Positions 1 through 9,007 of a stretch of 64,000 bases of DNA are shown here, in pieces. The stretch is from JASJBU01 sp963797085 (GTDB lineage: Bacteria > Pseudomonadota > Gammaproteobacteria > Chromatiales > Chromatiaceae), in assembly GCA_963797085.1 (NCBI GenBank), contig CAWCOA010000003.1:1-64000 (forward strand), read 5' to 3'. The notes beneath the pieces are model-generated. The model made no database searches and was not told where the DNA came from. It worked only from the letters and a program-made list of their open reading frames with translations. Both the position numbers and the translations under genes were made by a program. Position 1 is the stretch's first letter. Every line of letters starts with the position of its first letter.

Positions 1-1
1 A

Positions 2-2050
2 TTCAGTGGTCTATCCAAGACTGAATTGGATGCAGGCAGCGCAAGATTCAACCCGAATGCCTGGATAAGCATCGGCGGTGACGACCGGGTAACCCTGCAG
101 GTGGCCAGTTCGGAAATGGGGCAGGGCATCATGACCGGAATCGCCATGATCCTGGCCGAGGAGTTGGATGCCGACTGGTCCAGGTGACGGCCGAATTCGC
201 CCCCGCAAACAAGGCCTATGCCAATCCCCTGATGGGCCGGCAGGCCACGGGCGGCAGTACCGCGGTACGCGGATTCTGGAGTCACTTGCGCAAGGCCGGA
301 GCGGTGGCCAGAGAGATGTTGCTGCAGGCAGCTGCACAGCAATGGCAGGTCGATGCAGCGGATTGCCGGGCGGCAAATGGCGTGGTGATGCATGAAGAGA
401 GCGGCCGTAGCCTGCGCTTCGGCGCGTTGGCGGCTGCCGCCAGTAAATTACCGGTACCTGATGAGGTATTCCTCAAAGAACCGGAGGAATTCGTCCTGCT
501 TGGTAAACCCATGCCGCGCCTGGATACACCGATCAAGGTAGACGGTTCGGCGGTATTCGGCATCGATGTGCAGCTTGATGGTCTGCTGACTGCAACGGTG
601 GCGCGTTGTCCGACCATCGGCGGCAGCGTGAAATCCTTCGATGCCACAGCAGCGCTCAAGTAGCCGGCGTCAAGGCAGTCCAGCAGATCTCCTCCGGAGT
701 GGCGGTGATTGCCGAGCATTACTGGGCGGCCAAGCAGGGACGCGATGCATTGCAGATCGAATGGGATGCCGGCCCCAATCAAGGGCTGGATAGCAAGGCG
801 ATCACTGCCGAGTTCGCCAAGGCAGTGGAATCCGCCGCTGTGGTGGAACGGAATGAAGGCAAGATCGAAAGCGCTTTGAAAGCGGCCACCAAGACCCTCG
901 AGGCGGACTACAGCGTGCCTTATCAGGCCCATGCCTGCATGGAGCCGATGAACGCCACCGCCGACGTGCGCGCCGATGGCTGTGATCTCTATCTGCCGAC
1001 GCAGAATCAGAGCCGCAGCCAGGCTGCTGCGATGAAACTCACCGGTTTGCCGGAAGCGAGGTGAAGGTGCACACTACTTATCTGGGCGGCGGTTTCGGTC
1101 GTCGTGGAGATAATGATTTCGTCATCGATGCAGTGGAGTGCTCCAAAGCTGTGGGCAAGCCGGTGAAGGTGATCTGGAGCCGGGAAGACGACATTCTGTA
1201 CGACAAGTTCCGCCCCGCCACCTACAATCGGCTGCGCGGCGGGGTGGATGCCGACGGCAAGATCGTCGCCTGGGAACACCGTATCGCCGGCGCCTCGATC
1301 ATGGGTCAAAAACAGCGCGGTCGGGTGCCGGACAGCAGCGACTGGTCGAATACCGAGGGTGCGAAAAACATCCCCTATGGCATCCCTAACCTGTTCGTCA
1401 GCTTTGCCATGTATAACCCAGGCATCCCGGTGGGATTCTGGCGCTCGGTGGGCAGCTCGCAGAACGCCTACATCACGGAATGCTTTTTTGATGAGTTGGC
1501 AGCCCTGGCCGGCAAGGATCCACTGCAGGCGCGACTGGAACTGATGGCCGGACATCCACGTCATGCGGGAGTACTGAAGCTGGCCGCAGAACAGGCCGGA
1601 TACGGCAAGCCATTGGCCGAGGGGCATGCCCATGGCATCGCGGTGGCCGAATCTTTCGGCAGTTTCGTCGCCCAGGTGGCGGAGGTCTCCATCGAGCGGG
1701 GCAGGGTCCACGTACATCGGGTGACCTGCGCGGTGGATTGCGGCATGGTGGTCAACCCCGATTCGATTCGCGCGCAGATGGAGGGCGCCATCGCGTATGG
1801 CCTGACTGCCGCCCTGAAGAGTGAGATCACCATCCAGGACGGCCGTACCGTTCAGCGCAACTTTGATGACTTTAAGCTCTTGCGGTTCGATGAGATGCCG
1901 GCAGTGGATGTGCATATCCTGCCGAGCAGTGAAAATCCCGGTGGTATCGGCGAACCCGGGGTGCCGCCGATAGCCCCGGCAGTGGCGAATGCGGTGTTTC
2001 AACTGACTGGCCGGCCGGTGCGATCTATTCCGATTCGCCTGGCCGGTTGA
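2..2050 (+). pseudogene. Molybdopterin-binding large subunit of a xanthine dehydrogenase/isoquinoline oxidoreductase-type enzyme (partial, frameshifted)
   Basis: The gene enters the window already open at base 2 and encodes the Mo-cofactor subunit of a molybdenum hydroxylase, closest in style to isoquinoline 1-oxidoreductase beta subunits. Landmarks in order are SEMGQGIMTG near the start, YLGGGFGRRGDNDF after about base 1078, and a C-terminal EPGVPPIAPAVANAVFQLTG block ending at the stop at 2048-2050. The product is spread over four frames. One base appears to be missing at each of three points: at the GG of 183-184, at G660 and at the GG of 1060-1061. Restoring one base at each gives a continuous protein. 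The 2Fe-2S subunit would be upstream, outside the window. XdhC and MocA homologues follow directly, as expected for cofactor maturation. The substrate cannot be told from sequence. Whether this is true decay or sequencing error is open. Confidence 0.85.
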
Positions 2051-2063
2051 TTAAGGATTGGAT

Positions 2064-3050
2064 TTGGATCGAAGCAGTGATCGCGAAGTCCTGCAGGCCG
2101 CATTGGATTGGCTGGAGGCCGGCGCCAGGGTCACCCTGGTAACCGTGGCCAAGACCTGGGGTTCGTCTCCTCGGCGACCCGGCGCGTTGCTGGCGATTCA
2201 CCCGGACGGGCGGTTCGTCGGTTCGGTATCCGGTGGTTGTGTGGAGGATGACCTGGCACAGCGTGTGCTGCGCGGTGAGTTTGGCTCGGGGCTGCCGCGG
2301 CTGGAAACATATGGTGTGCAGACAGGACAGGCCCAGCGAGTGGGTCTGCCCTGTGGAGGCACCCTGGTATTGCTGGTGGAAATCATCGATGCTGTGGAAC
2401 AGCTGCATTTGTTGTTGGAAAAAATGGATGCCGGAGAGCAGCTCAGTCGCAGGGTTTGTCTGAACACGGGCGAAACCAGTCTGCATCCGCTGGCTGCGGA
2501 GTTGGATCTGACCTTCGATGGAAAGACTCTGAGCAAGACATTCGGCCCACCCTGGCGGCTGCTGCTGATCGGTGCCGGTGAATTGACCCGACGTGTCGCA
2601 CAGCTCGCCCTGACCCTGGATTACGCAGTGACCATCTGCGATCCCCGACCGGAATACAATCTGCAGGCAGGGCACAGCTGGCTGGTGGCGGGCGCCGCCT
2701 TTGTCACCAGTCATCCGGAGAGCGCTGTAAACGAGTTCCGGGCCAATCGGCGGAGCGCCATTCTGGCCCTCGCACATACCCCGGCATTGGATGATGCGGC
2801 GCTATTTACAGCTCTCAGCAGTCAGGCCTACTATGTCGGCGCCCTGGGGTCGAAGAAGAATCAGCATGCCCGTTGTGAAAGACTGCTGCAGCGTGGCATC
2901 AGCAGACAGCAGCTGAACCGCCTGCATGGTCCTGTGGGGTTGGATATCGGCAGTCGTACTCCGGCGGAGATCGCCATCGCCATAGCGGCTGACCTGATTC
3001 AGGCGCGTCGTCTGCCGAATGACGCATCGACCGCGCCAGCCGGTGCGTGA
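2064..3050 (+). CDS. XdhC/CoxI family molybdoenzyme maturation factor
   Basis: XdhC-type proteins bind molybdenum cofactor and help its sulfuration and insertion into xanthine dehydrogenase-family enzymes. The N-terminal XdhC domain carries the SSPRRPGA and SVSGGCVE motifs. The C-terminal half is the Rossmann-like XdhC_C domain with LLLIGAGELTRRVA and YVGALGSKKN. Length, about 329 residues, is normal. TTG at 2064 is preferred as start because AAGGA at 2053-2057 sits 6 nt before it; another in-frame TTG at 2058 abuts that site. It follows the oxidoreductase gene by 13 nt and overlaps the next gene, so the three form one operon. The family assignment is firm; the partner enzyme is inferred from position. 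Confidence 0.88.
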   Translation: MDRSSDREVLQAALDWLEAGARVTLVTVAKTWGSSPRRPGALLAIHPDGRFVGSVSGGCVEDDLAQRVLRGEFGSGLPRLETYGVQTGQAQRVGLPCGGTLVLLVEIIDAVEQLHLLLEKMDAGEQLSRRVCLNTGETSLHPLAAELDLTFDGKTLSKTFGPPWRLLLIGAGELTRRVAQLALTLDYAVTICDPRPEYNLQAGHSWLVAGAAFVTSHPESAVNEFRANRRSAILALAHTPALDDAALFTALSSQAYYVGALGSKKNQHARCERLLQRGISRQQLNRLHGPVGLDIGSRTPAEIAIAIAADLIQARRLPNDASTAPAGA

Positions 3051-3630
3051 TGTTACCGGCTTGCTCCTGGCGGCCGGTGAGAGCAGCCGGTTCGGCAGCC
3101 AGAAACTGCTCCACTCGATAGGCAGCGAACCCCTGATCAGGCGCAGCGCCGCCAGCTTGTTCCGTTGCGATCGAATAATAGCCGTGATTCGGCAACAGGA
3201 TGAAGCACTCAGCCAGGTTTTACAATCCGCCGGTATAACAACGGTGATCAACCCACAGGCAGGGCAAGGTATGGGTAGTTCCCTGGCTTGCGGTGTCAGG
3301 GCCAGTGTGGACAGTGATGCCTGGTGCATACTCCCTGCCGATATGCCTTACCTGGACGCATCAACGACCTCGCGGATCGTCAATGCATTGCGCAATGACG
3401 CCGCGATTGCCGCGCCTTTTTATCAGGGACGCCGTGGTCATCCTGTTGGGTTCAGCCGGGCATACAAAGAGCACCTATTGGCCCTGAATAGAGATCATGG
3501 CGCCCGTGAACTCTTGCTCTCAGAAGCCGCTGCTATGCTCAGGATCGAAGTGGATGATCCAGGGATTCTCATCGACATCGATACGCCCGAGGATTTGATG
3601 ACCTCCAGCGCGGCATTGCCTCGAGAGTGA
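3019..3630 (+). CDS. MocA/MobA-like nucleotidyltransferase (molybdenum cofactor cytidylyltransferase type)
   Basis: This protein of about 203 residues belongs to the MobA-like NTP transferase family. MocA members attach CMP to molybdopterin to make the MCD cofactor used by xanthine dehydrogenase-type enzymes. The nucleotide-binding loop is visible as LLLAAGESSRFGSQKLL, followed by GMGSSLACGV, the metal-site region LPADMPYL and a late DIDTPEDL. The ATG at 3019 overlaps the end of xdhC by 32 nt; a GTG at 3043 is an alternative start. Position behind a molybdenum hydroxylase and xdhC supports the MocA reading over the MobA (GMP) reading, but sequence alone does not separate the two with certainty. 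Confidence 0.82.
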   Translation: MTHRPRQPVRDVTGLLLAAGESSRFGSQKLLHSIGSEPLIRRSAASLFRCDRIIAVIRQQDEALSQVLQSAGITTVINPQAGQGMGSSLACGVRASVDSDAWCILPADMPYLDASTTSRIVNALRNDAAIAAPFYQGRRGHPVGFSRAYKEHLLALNRDHGARELLLSEAAAMLRIEVDDPGILIDIDTPEDLMTSSAALPRE

Positions 3631-3656
3631 TCGTCCTGACAGCTGTTACTTATCGG

Positions 3657-4334
3657 CTATTCAGACACCATCTCCGAATTGATCATTAAATAATCAGCAA
3701 AGACCTCATTGAGATCGGATGACAGTTCGACCATTGCATTCTTTAAACTTTTACCAACCACAGTGGCCTTGGTTTCAGGTGCATCACAATTCATTTTCGC
3801 CATTTTCTGCTTATGATGACCTGAATGAATCTTTTCATGGAGGACATCGTTCGTACTCTGCTCGATGATCTCCAGTTTCAGTTCCACATCGCCAATGACA
3901 TCGGTTTCGGTGCTCCCATAGGCAACGCCACCAATACCACCTGTAAGGAAACTGATGATGTAGACCTTGCCGATCATGTCATCGTAGTCCGGTACCATCC
4001 ATTGCATTTTGCGAAGGTGCGGAACAAATATAATATCGGCATTGACAACCGGCTGGTTTTCCTGCTGCAGAATCACCTCGCTGAAATAACCCGTGGAGGC
4101 GATCTCTTCCTTGATGATCTTTTGTATCTCCAGCAAAGGATCGTCGGCGAAGATCTGATCGATCTCTTTCTCATCTTCTCGCAGATCGTTCACCGGCATC
4201 ACTAGCGCGATCAGTTCCTGTTGGCTGGCTAGGGTATTTTCATCGGGGTGATCGTAGATAAACTGGCTCTTCGTGGCACAACCGGCCAGCAGGATAATGC
4301 ATAGACCCATGAATATTTTGTTTACCATTGCCAT
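3657..4334 (-). CDS. Putative lipoprotein of unknown function
   Basis: I do not recognise a specific family. The N-terminus is a clear lipoprotein signal: a hydrophobic stretch ending in the lipobox LLAGC, so the mature protein would start at the cysteine and be membrane anchored. The remaining 200 or so residues are acidic and mostly soluble, with a small hydrophobic glycine-rich patch (SFLTGGIGGVAYG) about two-thirds along. The start is supported by AAGGAG 6 nt before the ATG. It is transcribed towards the molybdoenzyme operon and has no close same-strand partner. Confidence 0.7.
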   Translation of the reverse strand: MAMVNKIFMGLCIILLAGCATKSQFIYDHPDENTLASQQELIALVMPVNDLREDEKEIDQIFADDPLLEIQKIIKEEIASTGYFSEVILQQENQPVVNADIIFVPHLRKMQWMVPDYDDMIGKVYIISFLTGGIGGVAYGSTETDVIGDVELKLEIIEQSTNDVLHEKIHSGHHKQKMAKMNCDAPETKATVVGKSLKNAMVELSSDLNEVFADYLMINSEMVSE

Positions 4335-4784
4335 CTCGTTCTCCTTATATCAACATTCAGGATTGAAAATCGCCGGTTGCCGACGATGATCCATGATCAA
4401 GCCACACCAGTTCGAAATGTTTTGAGAGCCTGGAAAACTTGCGGGGAGTGTGTGTCGCGGAAACTGCTTAGGGAAGGAGTAGGGCGAAAAGCCAGAAAGT
4501 GCGACTGCTGATTACAACGGATGCGTTCCACTTTCAGTTCCTTCCGAAAGAGTACTACCCGTTTCATGACCAGCAACCTCTACTACTTTATGTATTAATT
4601 ATAGTTGATAGCAGCCAATCCGGTGCCACCTCAGATTAGGGCGCTGAGGAACAAACACACAGAAGGCACAGAAGGGGTCAGCAGAAGGGGTCACCATTTA
4701 GCTGATCCCGATCAATAAAACGTTCTTTACTTCTGCATGGCAAAATCATGCACTTTCTCTTTGCCGTACAGTGCGATGTTCAAA
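4335..4784. other. Intergenic region without a recognisable gene
   Basis: About 450 bases between two leftward genes. No convincing open frame, RNA or mobile element is visible. The only structure I see is a short direct repeat, CAGAAGGGGTCA, at 4669-4680 and 4682-4693. Any promoter for the lipoprotein gene should lie at the left end of this stretch. Confidence 0.4.
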
Positions 4785-5579
4785 CTAAACACGCGCCTTC
4801 AGTTGCGAGGTCTGCTGCCGGAGGACGATTTCGTCTGCCAGGGTGTCCCAAAACATTAACCGGGACTGGATGGCAGCTTCCGCAGCTTTTTCCAATTGCA
4901 CCAATGCATCATCATCGCCGTCTGTAAATGCCTTAAGCATCTTGAGTGCTGCGGGACCGTGGTCATCACTATCCAGTTCAATATGACGTTCCAAATAGTA
5001 TGTAAATACCGGAGCCTGCTCTCGCGTCAGATGCCACCGATCAAGCAAACTCTGGAACATTCGTGGGATAATGTCTTCACGGCCAAAAAAGAAATTACCC
5101 AATACTTCTATCAATTGACCTTGCTGAGCAGTCTCCAGTGTCTGGGTGACAAATTGCCGAATGGCGGGGTGAATATCACTACACTTGAGCGCATCGACAG
5201 GTGCTTTATCTGAAGCTACTGCAGTGACAAATTGATCCACAGTCGAGGTATCGGCGCCAATTTCCTGCATCGCTTCGAGATACAGTTCGTAGTGACTGAG
5301 GTACCTACCACCCGGAGCATCATCGCTTTCTTCACCCAACACGATCTCGTTTATCAGTCGTGCGGACTGTGGATAGGGTGACGGCACCCATGGCGTTGTG
5401 ACCACCGTCAACTCCCGCTGAAGGCGCTTTACCAGGGACATGAAATCCCAAACGGCAAATACATGCCATGACATGAATAACTGCAAGTCTTCCTGTGTCT
5501 TCAACAGGCCGAAAACACGGTGATTTTGCAATGAATGCTGTTGCTCGTTGAGCCGTTTGAAAGTAAGTTGTTGCTGCAT
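4785..5579 (-). CDS. DUF3050 family protein (haem-oxygenase-like fold)
   Basis: The sequence has the hallmark of the DUF3050 family near the N-terminus, the block FMSWHVFAVWDFMSLVKRLQ, followed by conserved EIVLGEESD and YYLERHIELDSDDHGPAA segments. Family members are all-helical and have been grouped with haem-oxygenase-like proteins; the His and Glu residues in these blocks could bind metal, which is inference. No biochemical role is established. I place the start at the methionine beginning MQQQLTF; an upstream ATG would add 11 residues, and neither has a strong ribosome-binding site. It appears to be a single-gene unit. Confidence 0.8.
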   Translation of the reverse strand: MQQQLTFKRLNEQQHSLQNHRVFGLLKTQEDLQLFMSWHVFAVWDFMSLVKRLQRELTVVTTPWVPSPYPQSARLINEIVLGEESDDAPGGRYLSHYELYLEAMQEIGADTSTVDQFVTAVASDKAPVDALKCSDIHPAIRQFVTQTLETAQQGQLIEVLGNFFFGREDIIPRMFQSLLDRWHLTREQAPVFTYYLERHIELDSDDHGPAALKMLKAFTDGDDDALVQLEKAAEAAIQSRLMFWDTLADEIVLRQQTSQLKARV

Positions 5580-5718
5580 GGATTTACCCAACTCGTATAT
5601 AGAGCAGTACATTTTACAGATAGCATATCATTTAACAATAATGTTCTAAATTACGGCACTTTCGAGTCAGATACTTAGGGCCTGTTAAGACTAAATCTGA
5701 CTATTAAGGCTTGGAATA

Positions 5719-5894
5719 ATGGTTTCCTTAAACTGTATTGTAATATTTGTCACCGAAATTGGTTAGCAGCGCAACCTCAAAAAACGCAGTATCTTCCTGT
5801 GTCTAGACGGGGCGGAGGCTGTCTAGGAGTATCAGCTTTGCTTTTTATATTACCGATAATGGCCGGTGTAGGGCTGTATCAGTGGTTTGCTTAA
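5719..5894 (+). pseudogene. Possible 58-residue CxxC membrane protein, interrupted by a one-base deletion
   Basis: An ATG at 5719, nine bases after AAGG, opens only a short frame. One extra T in the T-run at 5723-5725 would join it to a longer frame running to the TAA at 5892-5894. The joined product would start MVFLKLYCNICHRNWLA, contain a CxxC pair typical of a small zinc knuckle, a basic linker, and one hydrophobic segment (GVSALLFILPIMAGVGLYQW) near the C-terminus. The longer frame has no ATG, GTG or TTG upstream of the CxxC, so without the repair it has no good start. The reading rests on the wider pattern of homopolymer indels in this window and is tentative. Confidence 0.35.
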
Positions 5895-5989
5895 AACGTC
5901 CCAAGTGGCATTCAGGGTTGATGATTCTCTTTGCATTTTACGAGCAACTTTGTCAGAGTTTTGTTTCATTCTGACAAGGAGCCTGACGC

Positions 5990-6583
5990 ATGATGTTGGT
6001 AAGTCTTAGATGGTTGATGTTAGTGCTGATCCTGAGTCAGCTCGCGGCTTGTGGCATCAACAACATTCCCACCTTTGATGAGCGAGTGAAATCCTCATGG
6101 GCGCAGGTTGAAAACCAATATCAACGGCGCGCCGATCTCGTACCCAATCTGGTAGCCACGGTCAAAGGCTATGCCTCGCATGAACGGGAAACCCTGTCGG
6201 CAGTGGTGGAGGCGCGCGCCAAAGTGGGCAGCATTCAGGCCACCGGCGATCTGCTGAACAATCCCGAGGCGCTGCAGCGGTTCGAGCAGGCCCAGTCACA
6301 GTTGAGCAGCGCACTGCAGCGCTTGATGGTCGTGGTCGAACGTTACCCGGATTTGAAGGCGAATCAGAATTTTCTCTCGCTGCAGTCTCAACTGGAGGGT
6401 ACCGAGAACCGCATCTCTGTGGCCCGCCGAGACTATATCGCAGCGGTGGAACACTACAATACAGAGATTCGCACCTTCCCCGGCCGCATCTGGCACAGTG
6501 TGTTGTACAGTGATATGCCGATCCGGGATACCTATCAGGCAACGGCGGATCAAGCGGAACAGGCTCCCCAGGTTCAGTTTTGA
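5990..6583 (+). CDS. LemA family protein
   Basis: LemA proteins are single-anchored envelope proteins of unclear function with a helical-bundle domain. Typical family blocks are visible: FDERVKSSWAQVENQYQRRADLVPNLV early, then ENRISVARRDYIAAVEHYN and YNTEIRTFPG. The N-terminus is a hydrophobic signal ending LSQLAACG, which fits a lipoprotein signal peptide. AAGGAG lies 8 nt before the ATG. Two TPM-domain genes follow with overlapping ends, a grouping often seen for LemA. Family assignment is firm. Confidence 0.93.
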   Translation: MMLVSLRWLMLVLILSQLAACGINNIPTFDERVKSSWAQVENQYQRRADLVPNLVATVKGYASHERETLSAVVEARAKVGSIQATGDLLNNPEALQRFEQAQSQLSSALQRLMVVVERYPDLKANQNFLSLQSQLEGTENRISVARRDYIAAVEHYNTEIRTFPGRIWHSVLYSDMPIRDTYQATADQAEQAPQVQF

Positions 6584-7311
6584 AGGGCGCCACACTCGCG
6601 CTACTCTTGCTGCTCGGCTTGGTTGCCGTCGCGTCTGAGTCCGCACCCACCTTTCCAAAGCTCACCGGCCGTATCGTCGACAGCGCCGCGATGCTGGATG
6701 AGGCGCAGGAACAGCGACTCAGCCAGTTGCTCGAAGCGCACGAGAAGGCGACCACCAACCAGGTTGTGATCGCCATCTTGCCCGACCTGCAGGGCTACAC
6801 CATCGAGACCTACGGCTATCAGCTGGGGCGTGCCTGGGCCATCGGCCAAAAGGATAAAGACAACGGTGTCCTTTTGATTGTGGCAAAGCAAGAACGCAAG
6901 GTGCGCATCGAAGTCGGTTATGGACTGGAAGGCGTACTGACCGACGCGATCTCCTCCAATATCGTCCACGCCGTTATCTTGCCCCGCTTTAAACGGGGTG
7001 ATTTCAGCGGCGGCATCGAAAGCGGCGCCAAGGCCATCATTCAGGCCCTGGGTGGGCAATACGCGATGCAGCACGCAAGCAAGGGCAAGTCTATAAAGCG
7101 ATCGGATGTTTCCCCTGTCTTTATGTTTTTTATCATACTTGGATTTGTTCTTTTTAAATCCGTAATCGGATCCAAAACAGGCTATAACTCTAGCCGCAGA
7201 GGTTACTATGGCGGGCCAGGCGGATTTTCCGGGGGTGGGTTCGGAGGCGGCGGTGGTTTTGGCGGCGGCGGTGGCGGCTTCGGTGGCGGTGGCGCATCGG
7301 GAGGCTGGTGA
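6580..7311 (+). CDS. TPM domain protein with glycine-rich C-terminus (YgcG-like)
   Basis: A signal peptide (residues 1-20) is followed by a TPM domain at about residues 25-150, with KLTGRIVDSAAMLDEAQEQR, TNQVVIAILPDLQG and RIEVGYGLEGVLTDA. A single membrane segment at about residues 176-192 (FMFFIILGFVLFKSV) leads to a very glycine-rich tail, the standard YgcG layout. The TPM domain should be periplasmic. The TTG start overlaps the lemA stop codon (TTGA), implying translational coupling. Function is not established beyond association with LemA; some TPM proteins act in repair of thylakoid proteins in plants, which need not apply here. Confidence 0.9.
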   Translation: MKGATLALLLLLGLVAVASESAPTFPKLTGRIVDSAAMLDEAQEQRLSQLLEAHEKATTNQVVIAILPDLQGYTIETYGYQLGRAWAIGQKDKDNGVLLIVAKQERKVRIEVGYGLEGVLTDAISSNIVHAVILPRFKRGDFSGGIESGAKAIIQALGGQYAMQHASKGKSIKRSDVSPVFMFFIILGFVLFKSVIGSKTGYNSSRRGYYGGPGGFSGGGFGGGGGFGGGGGGFGGGGASGGW

Positions 7312-7928
7312 TGACATTATTGACTGACGCGCAAAGGCAACAGGTGTCGTCGGCAATAGCTGAGGTGGAAAAAACCACCGATGCCGAGCTGGTGGCGGTG
7401 TTGGCCAGGCGCGCCGACAACTACTTCTACATTCCCACCCTTTGGGCGGCGTTTATCGCGCTGATCACGCCGGCCGTGATAAACCTCACGCCTTTTTGGC
7501 TGTCGTACCATGAAGTGCTGTTGGCCCAGTGGCTGGTGTTTTTTGTCTTCGCAATTTTGCTGCGCATTCCACCGCTGATGGTATGGCTGATCCCTAAAGC
7601 CGTTCGCTATCGTCGGGCCTCGAATCTTGCCTATCGACAGTTCCTGGAGAATGGTCTGCATCACACCCAGGGGGAGACGGGTGTGCTCATCTTCGTCTCG
7701 GAGGCGGAACACTATGTGGAAATCCTCGCGGACCGCGGCATCGATCAACACGTATCCGCTGAGCAATGGCAAAGCATCGTTGATGATTTGATCGCCCAAC
7801 TCAAGCGCGGCGATACGCTTGAAGGCATGCTTGAATGTATCGAAGCCGCCGGGGCATTACTCAGGCAATATGCACCCGTCACCCACGATAAGAACGAATT
7901 ACCCGATCACCTTGTGATAATCGATTGA
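7311..7928 (+). CDS. TPM domain membrane protein
   Basis: The first 30 or so residues and the region after residue 110 form a TPM domain split by two membrane segments (about residues 40-60 and 68-95). Recognisable pieces are LTDAQRQQVSSAIAEVEKTT, ETGVLIFVSEAEHYVEILAD and ILADRGIDQHVSAEQW. It is the third gene of the lemA operon; its ATG at 7311 overlaps the preceding stop by one base. A GTG three bases earlier is an alternative. The second TPM protein in such operons usually has this membrane-hairpin form. Function unknown. Confidence 0.88.
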   Translation: MTLLTDAQRQQVSSAIAEVEKTTDAELVAVLARRADNYFYIPTLWAAFIALITPAVINLTPFWLSYHEVLLAQWLVFFVFAILLRIPPLMVWLIPKAVRYRRASNLAYRQFLENGLHHTQGETGVLIFVSEAEHYVEILADRGIDQHVSAEQWQSIVDDLIAQLKRGDTLEGMLECIEAAGALLRQYAPVTHDKNELPDHLVIID

Positions 7929-8040
7929 TCTGGAGAGGATTACTAAGCGCATCCTCCGTGACTACAGGATTCTGATATAAGGAAACGGTGCCGCAGATCG
8001 AGAAATGGGTCGTTGTACAAGCACGTCGCTTTTCCCTGCG

Positions 8041-9003
8041 CTATCGGAGTAATGGACAGCTGATGTTTTCGATTTGAGAGGAATGAAGGTCGATCTCCTG
8101 TTCGGAGTCCCGCAGATTCGCATCTTCCGGCTCAATTTTCAGCGCCTTGCTGATGGTGTCGCGGGCGTTTTCCCCGCATCCCGCGGCTAAATAGACATAG
8201 GCCAGATTATTTAAAGCTGTGATATCGGCAGGATCGATGGAGAGGGCCTGCTGCAGCGCCTGATGAGCCTCGTTTAACAGATTGAGTCCAAAGGCGCTGT
8301 TGCCTAGAGCCAGCCAGGTGCGTTTGTCATCGGGCCAGCGGGTAGTTGCGGCGCGATAGGCGCTGAGGGCTGCTTTGTTTTTCTGCGTAGCCTCCAGGTC
8401 ATAGGCTGCCTTGAGAAAGGTCTCGGTTGTTGCGGTTTGTGGAATTTTATCCGCCGGCAGAATCACCAGCGCCCAGTTGCCCGATCGGCCCCAGGTGTTG
8501 CTGAAGGTGCTCAATTTGCTTCGCCAGCGCCGTTGTTTGCCGGATCTGAGGATGATCTCGCTTTGCGCCAGATCGTAGCCGACCACCACGGCATAGTGCC
8601 AGCGGGGCAGCCAATTGAAAGATAGGTTTTGCAGCACCAACACCGGATTGCCGGCGGCCACTTCGGTCAGCAGGTCGCTCAACTTCGGCGCCAGCGGATA
8701 GGCAAGCATGCCATGGCGGCGTGCCGCGGCAGTCAGTTCGATCTGCAGGCTGCCTTTTCGTTCGGGCAGAAAGACCTGAGGAGTGAGTTCAGCAGGTGTG
8801 ACCTCGAGCTGACGATAGCTCAACACCGTGGCCAGGGCAGCCGGACCGCATTGATGCGCTTCCTGCGGAAAGAACGGGGTATCTGTCAATTCAATCTTGG
8901 GCGCGAGGTTGGCCGGTAGCCTTGGCAGGCTGGTACAGCTACTCAGCAACGCCAGGATGATAAAACCCGCTACAAGGCGGGTTTTATCACGATAGTGAGT
9001 CAA
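8041..9003 (-). CDS. PA2778 family cysteine peptidase lipoprotein with TPR repeats
   Basis: After a short lipoprotein signal ending LALLSSC, a C39-like peptidase domain carries the catalytic cysteine in HQCGPAALATVL and the histidine in WHYAVVVGYD. The C-terminal half has tetratricopeptide-like helices (WLALGNSAFGLNLLNEAHQA, ALNNLAYVYLAAG). It matches the PA2778 family, which is paired with PA2779-type proteins as here. TTG at 9003 is preferred as start, five bases after the PA2779 stop; a second TTG at 9051 would overlap that gene by 44 nt. Neither has a clear ribosome-binding site, and a strong hairpin lies just inside the coding sequence, so coupling to the upstream gene is likely. Natural substrate unknown. 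Confidence 0.85.
   Translation of the reverse strand: MTHYRDKTRLVAGFIILALLSSCTSLPRLPANLAPKIELTDTPFFPQEAHQCGPAALATVLSYRQLEVTPAELTPQVFLPERKGSLQIELTAAARRHGMLAYPLAPKLSDLLTEVAAGNPVLVLQNLSFNWLPRWHYAVVVGYDLAQSEIILRSGKQRRWRSKLSTFSNTWGRSGNWALVILPADKIPQTATTETFLKAAYDLEATQKNKAALSAYRAATTRWPDDKRTWLALGNSAFGLNLLNEAHQALQQALSIDPADITALNNLAYVYLAAGCGENARDTISKALKIEPEDANLRDSEQEIDLHSSQIENISCPLLR
8959..8988. promoter_or_regulatory. Perfect 12-bp hairpin at the start of the PA2778-family gene
   Basis: GATAAAACCCGC at 8959-8970 and its exact complement at 8977-8988 flank a 6-nt loop. In the leftward mRNA the stem begins about 15 nt after the TTG start of the peptidase gene and codes for the N-terminal part of its signal peptide. 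There is no T-run after it, so it is not a classical terminator. It may attenuate expression between the two genes, protect the upstream message, or hinder initiation unless ribosomes arrive from PA2779. Confidence 0.6.
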
Positions 9004-9007
9004 TCTG

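Noticed and set aside
4669..4693. Tandem CAGAAGGGGTCA repeat as a possible CRISPR or regulatory array
   Set aside because: Only two short copies one base apart, with no spacers or associated genes.
7190..7311. Glycine-rich tail of the TPM protein as a simple-sequence repeat or separate element
   Set aside because: This tail is the usual ending of YgcG-type proteins and remains in frame to the stop.
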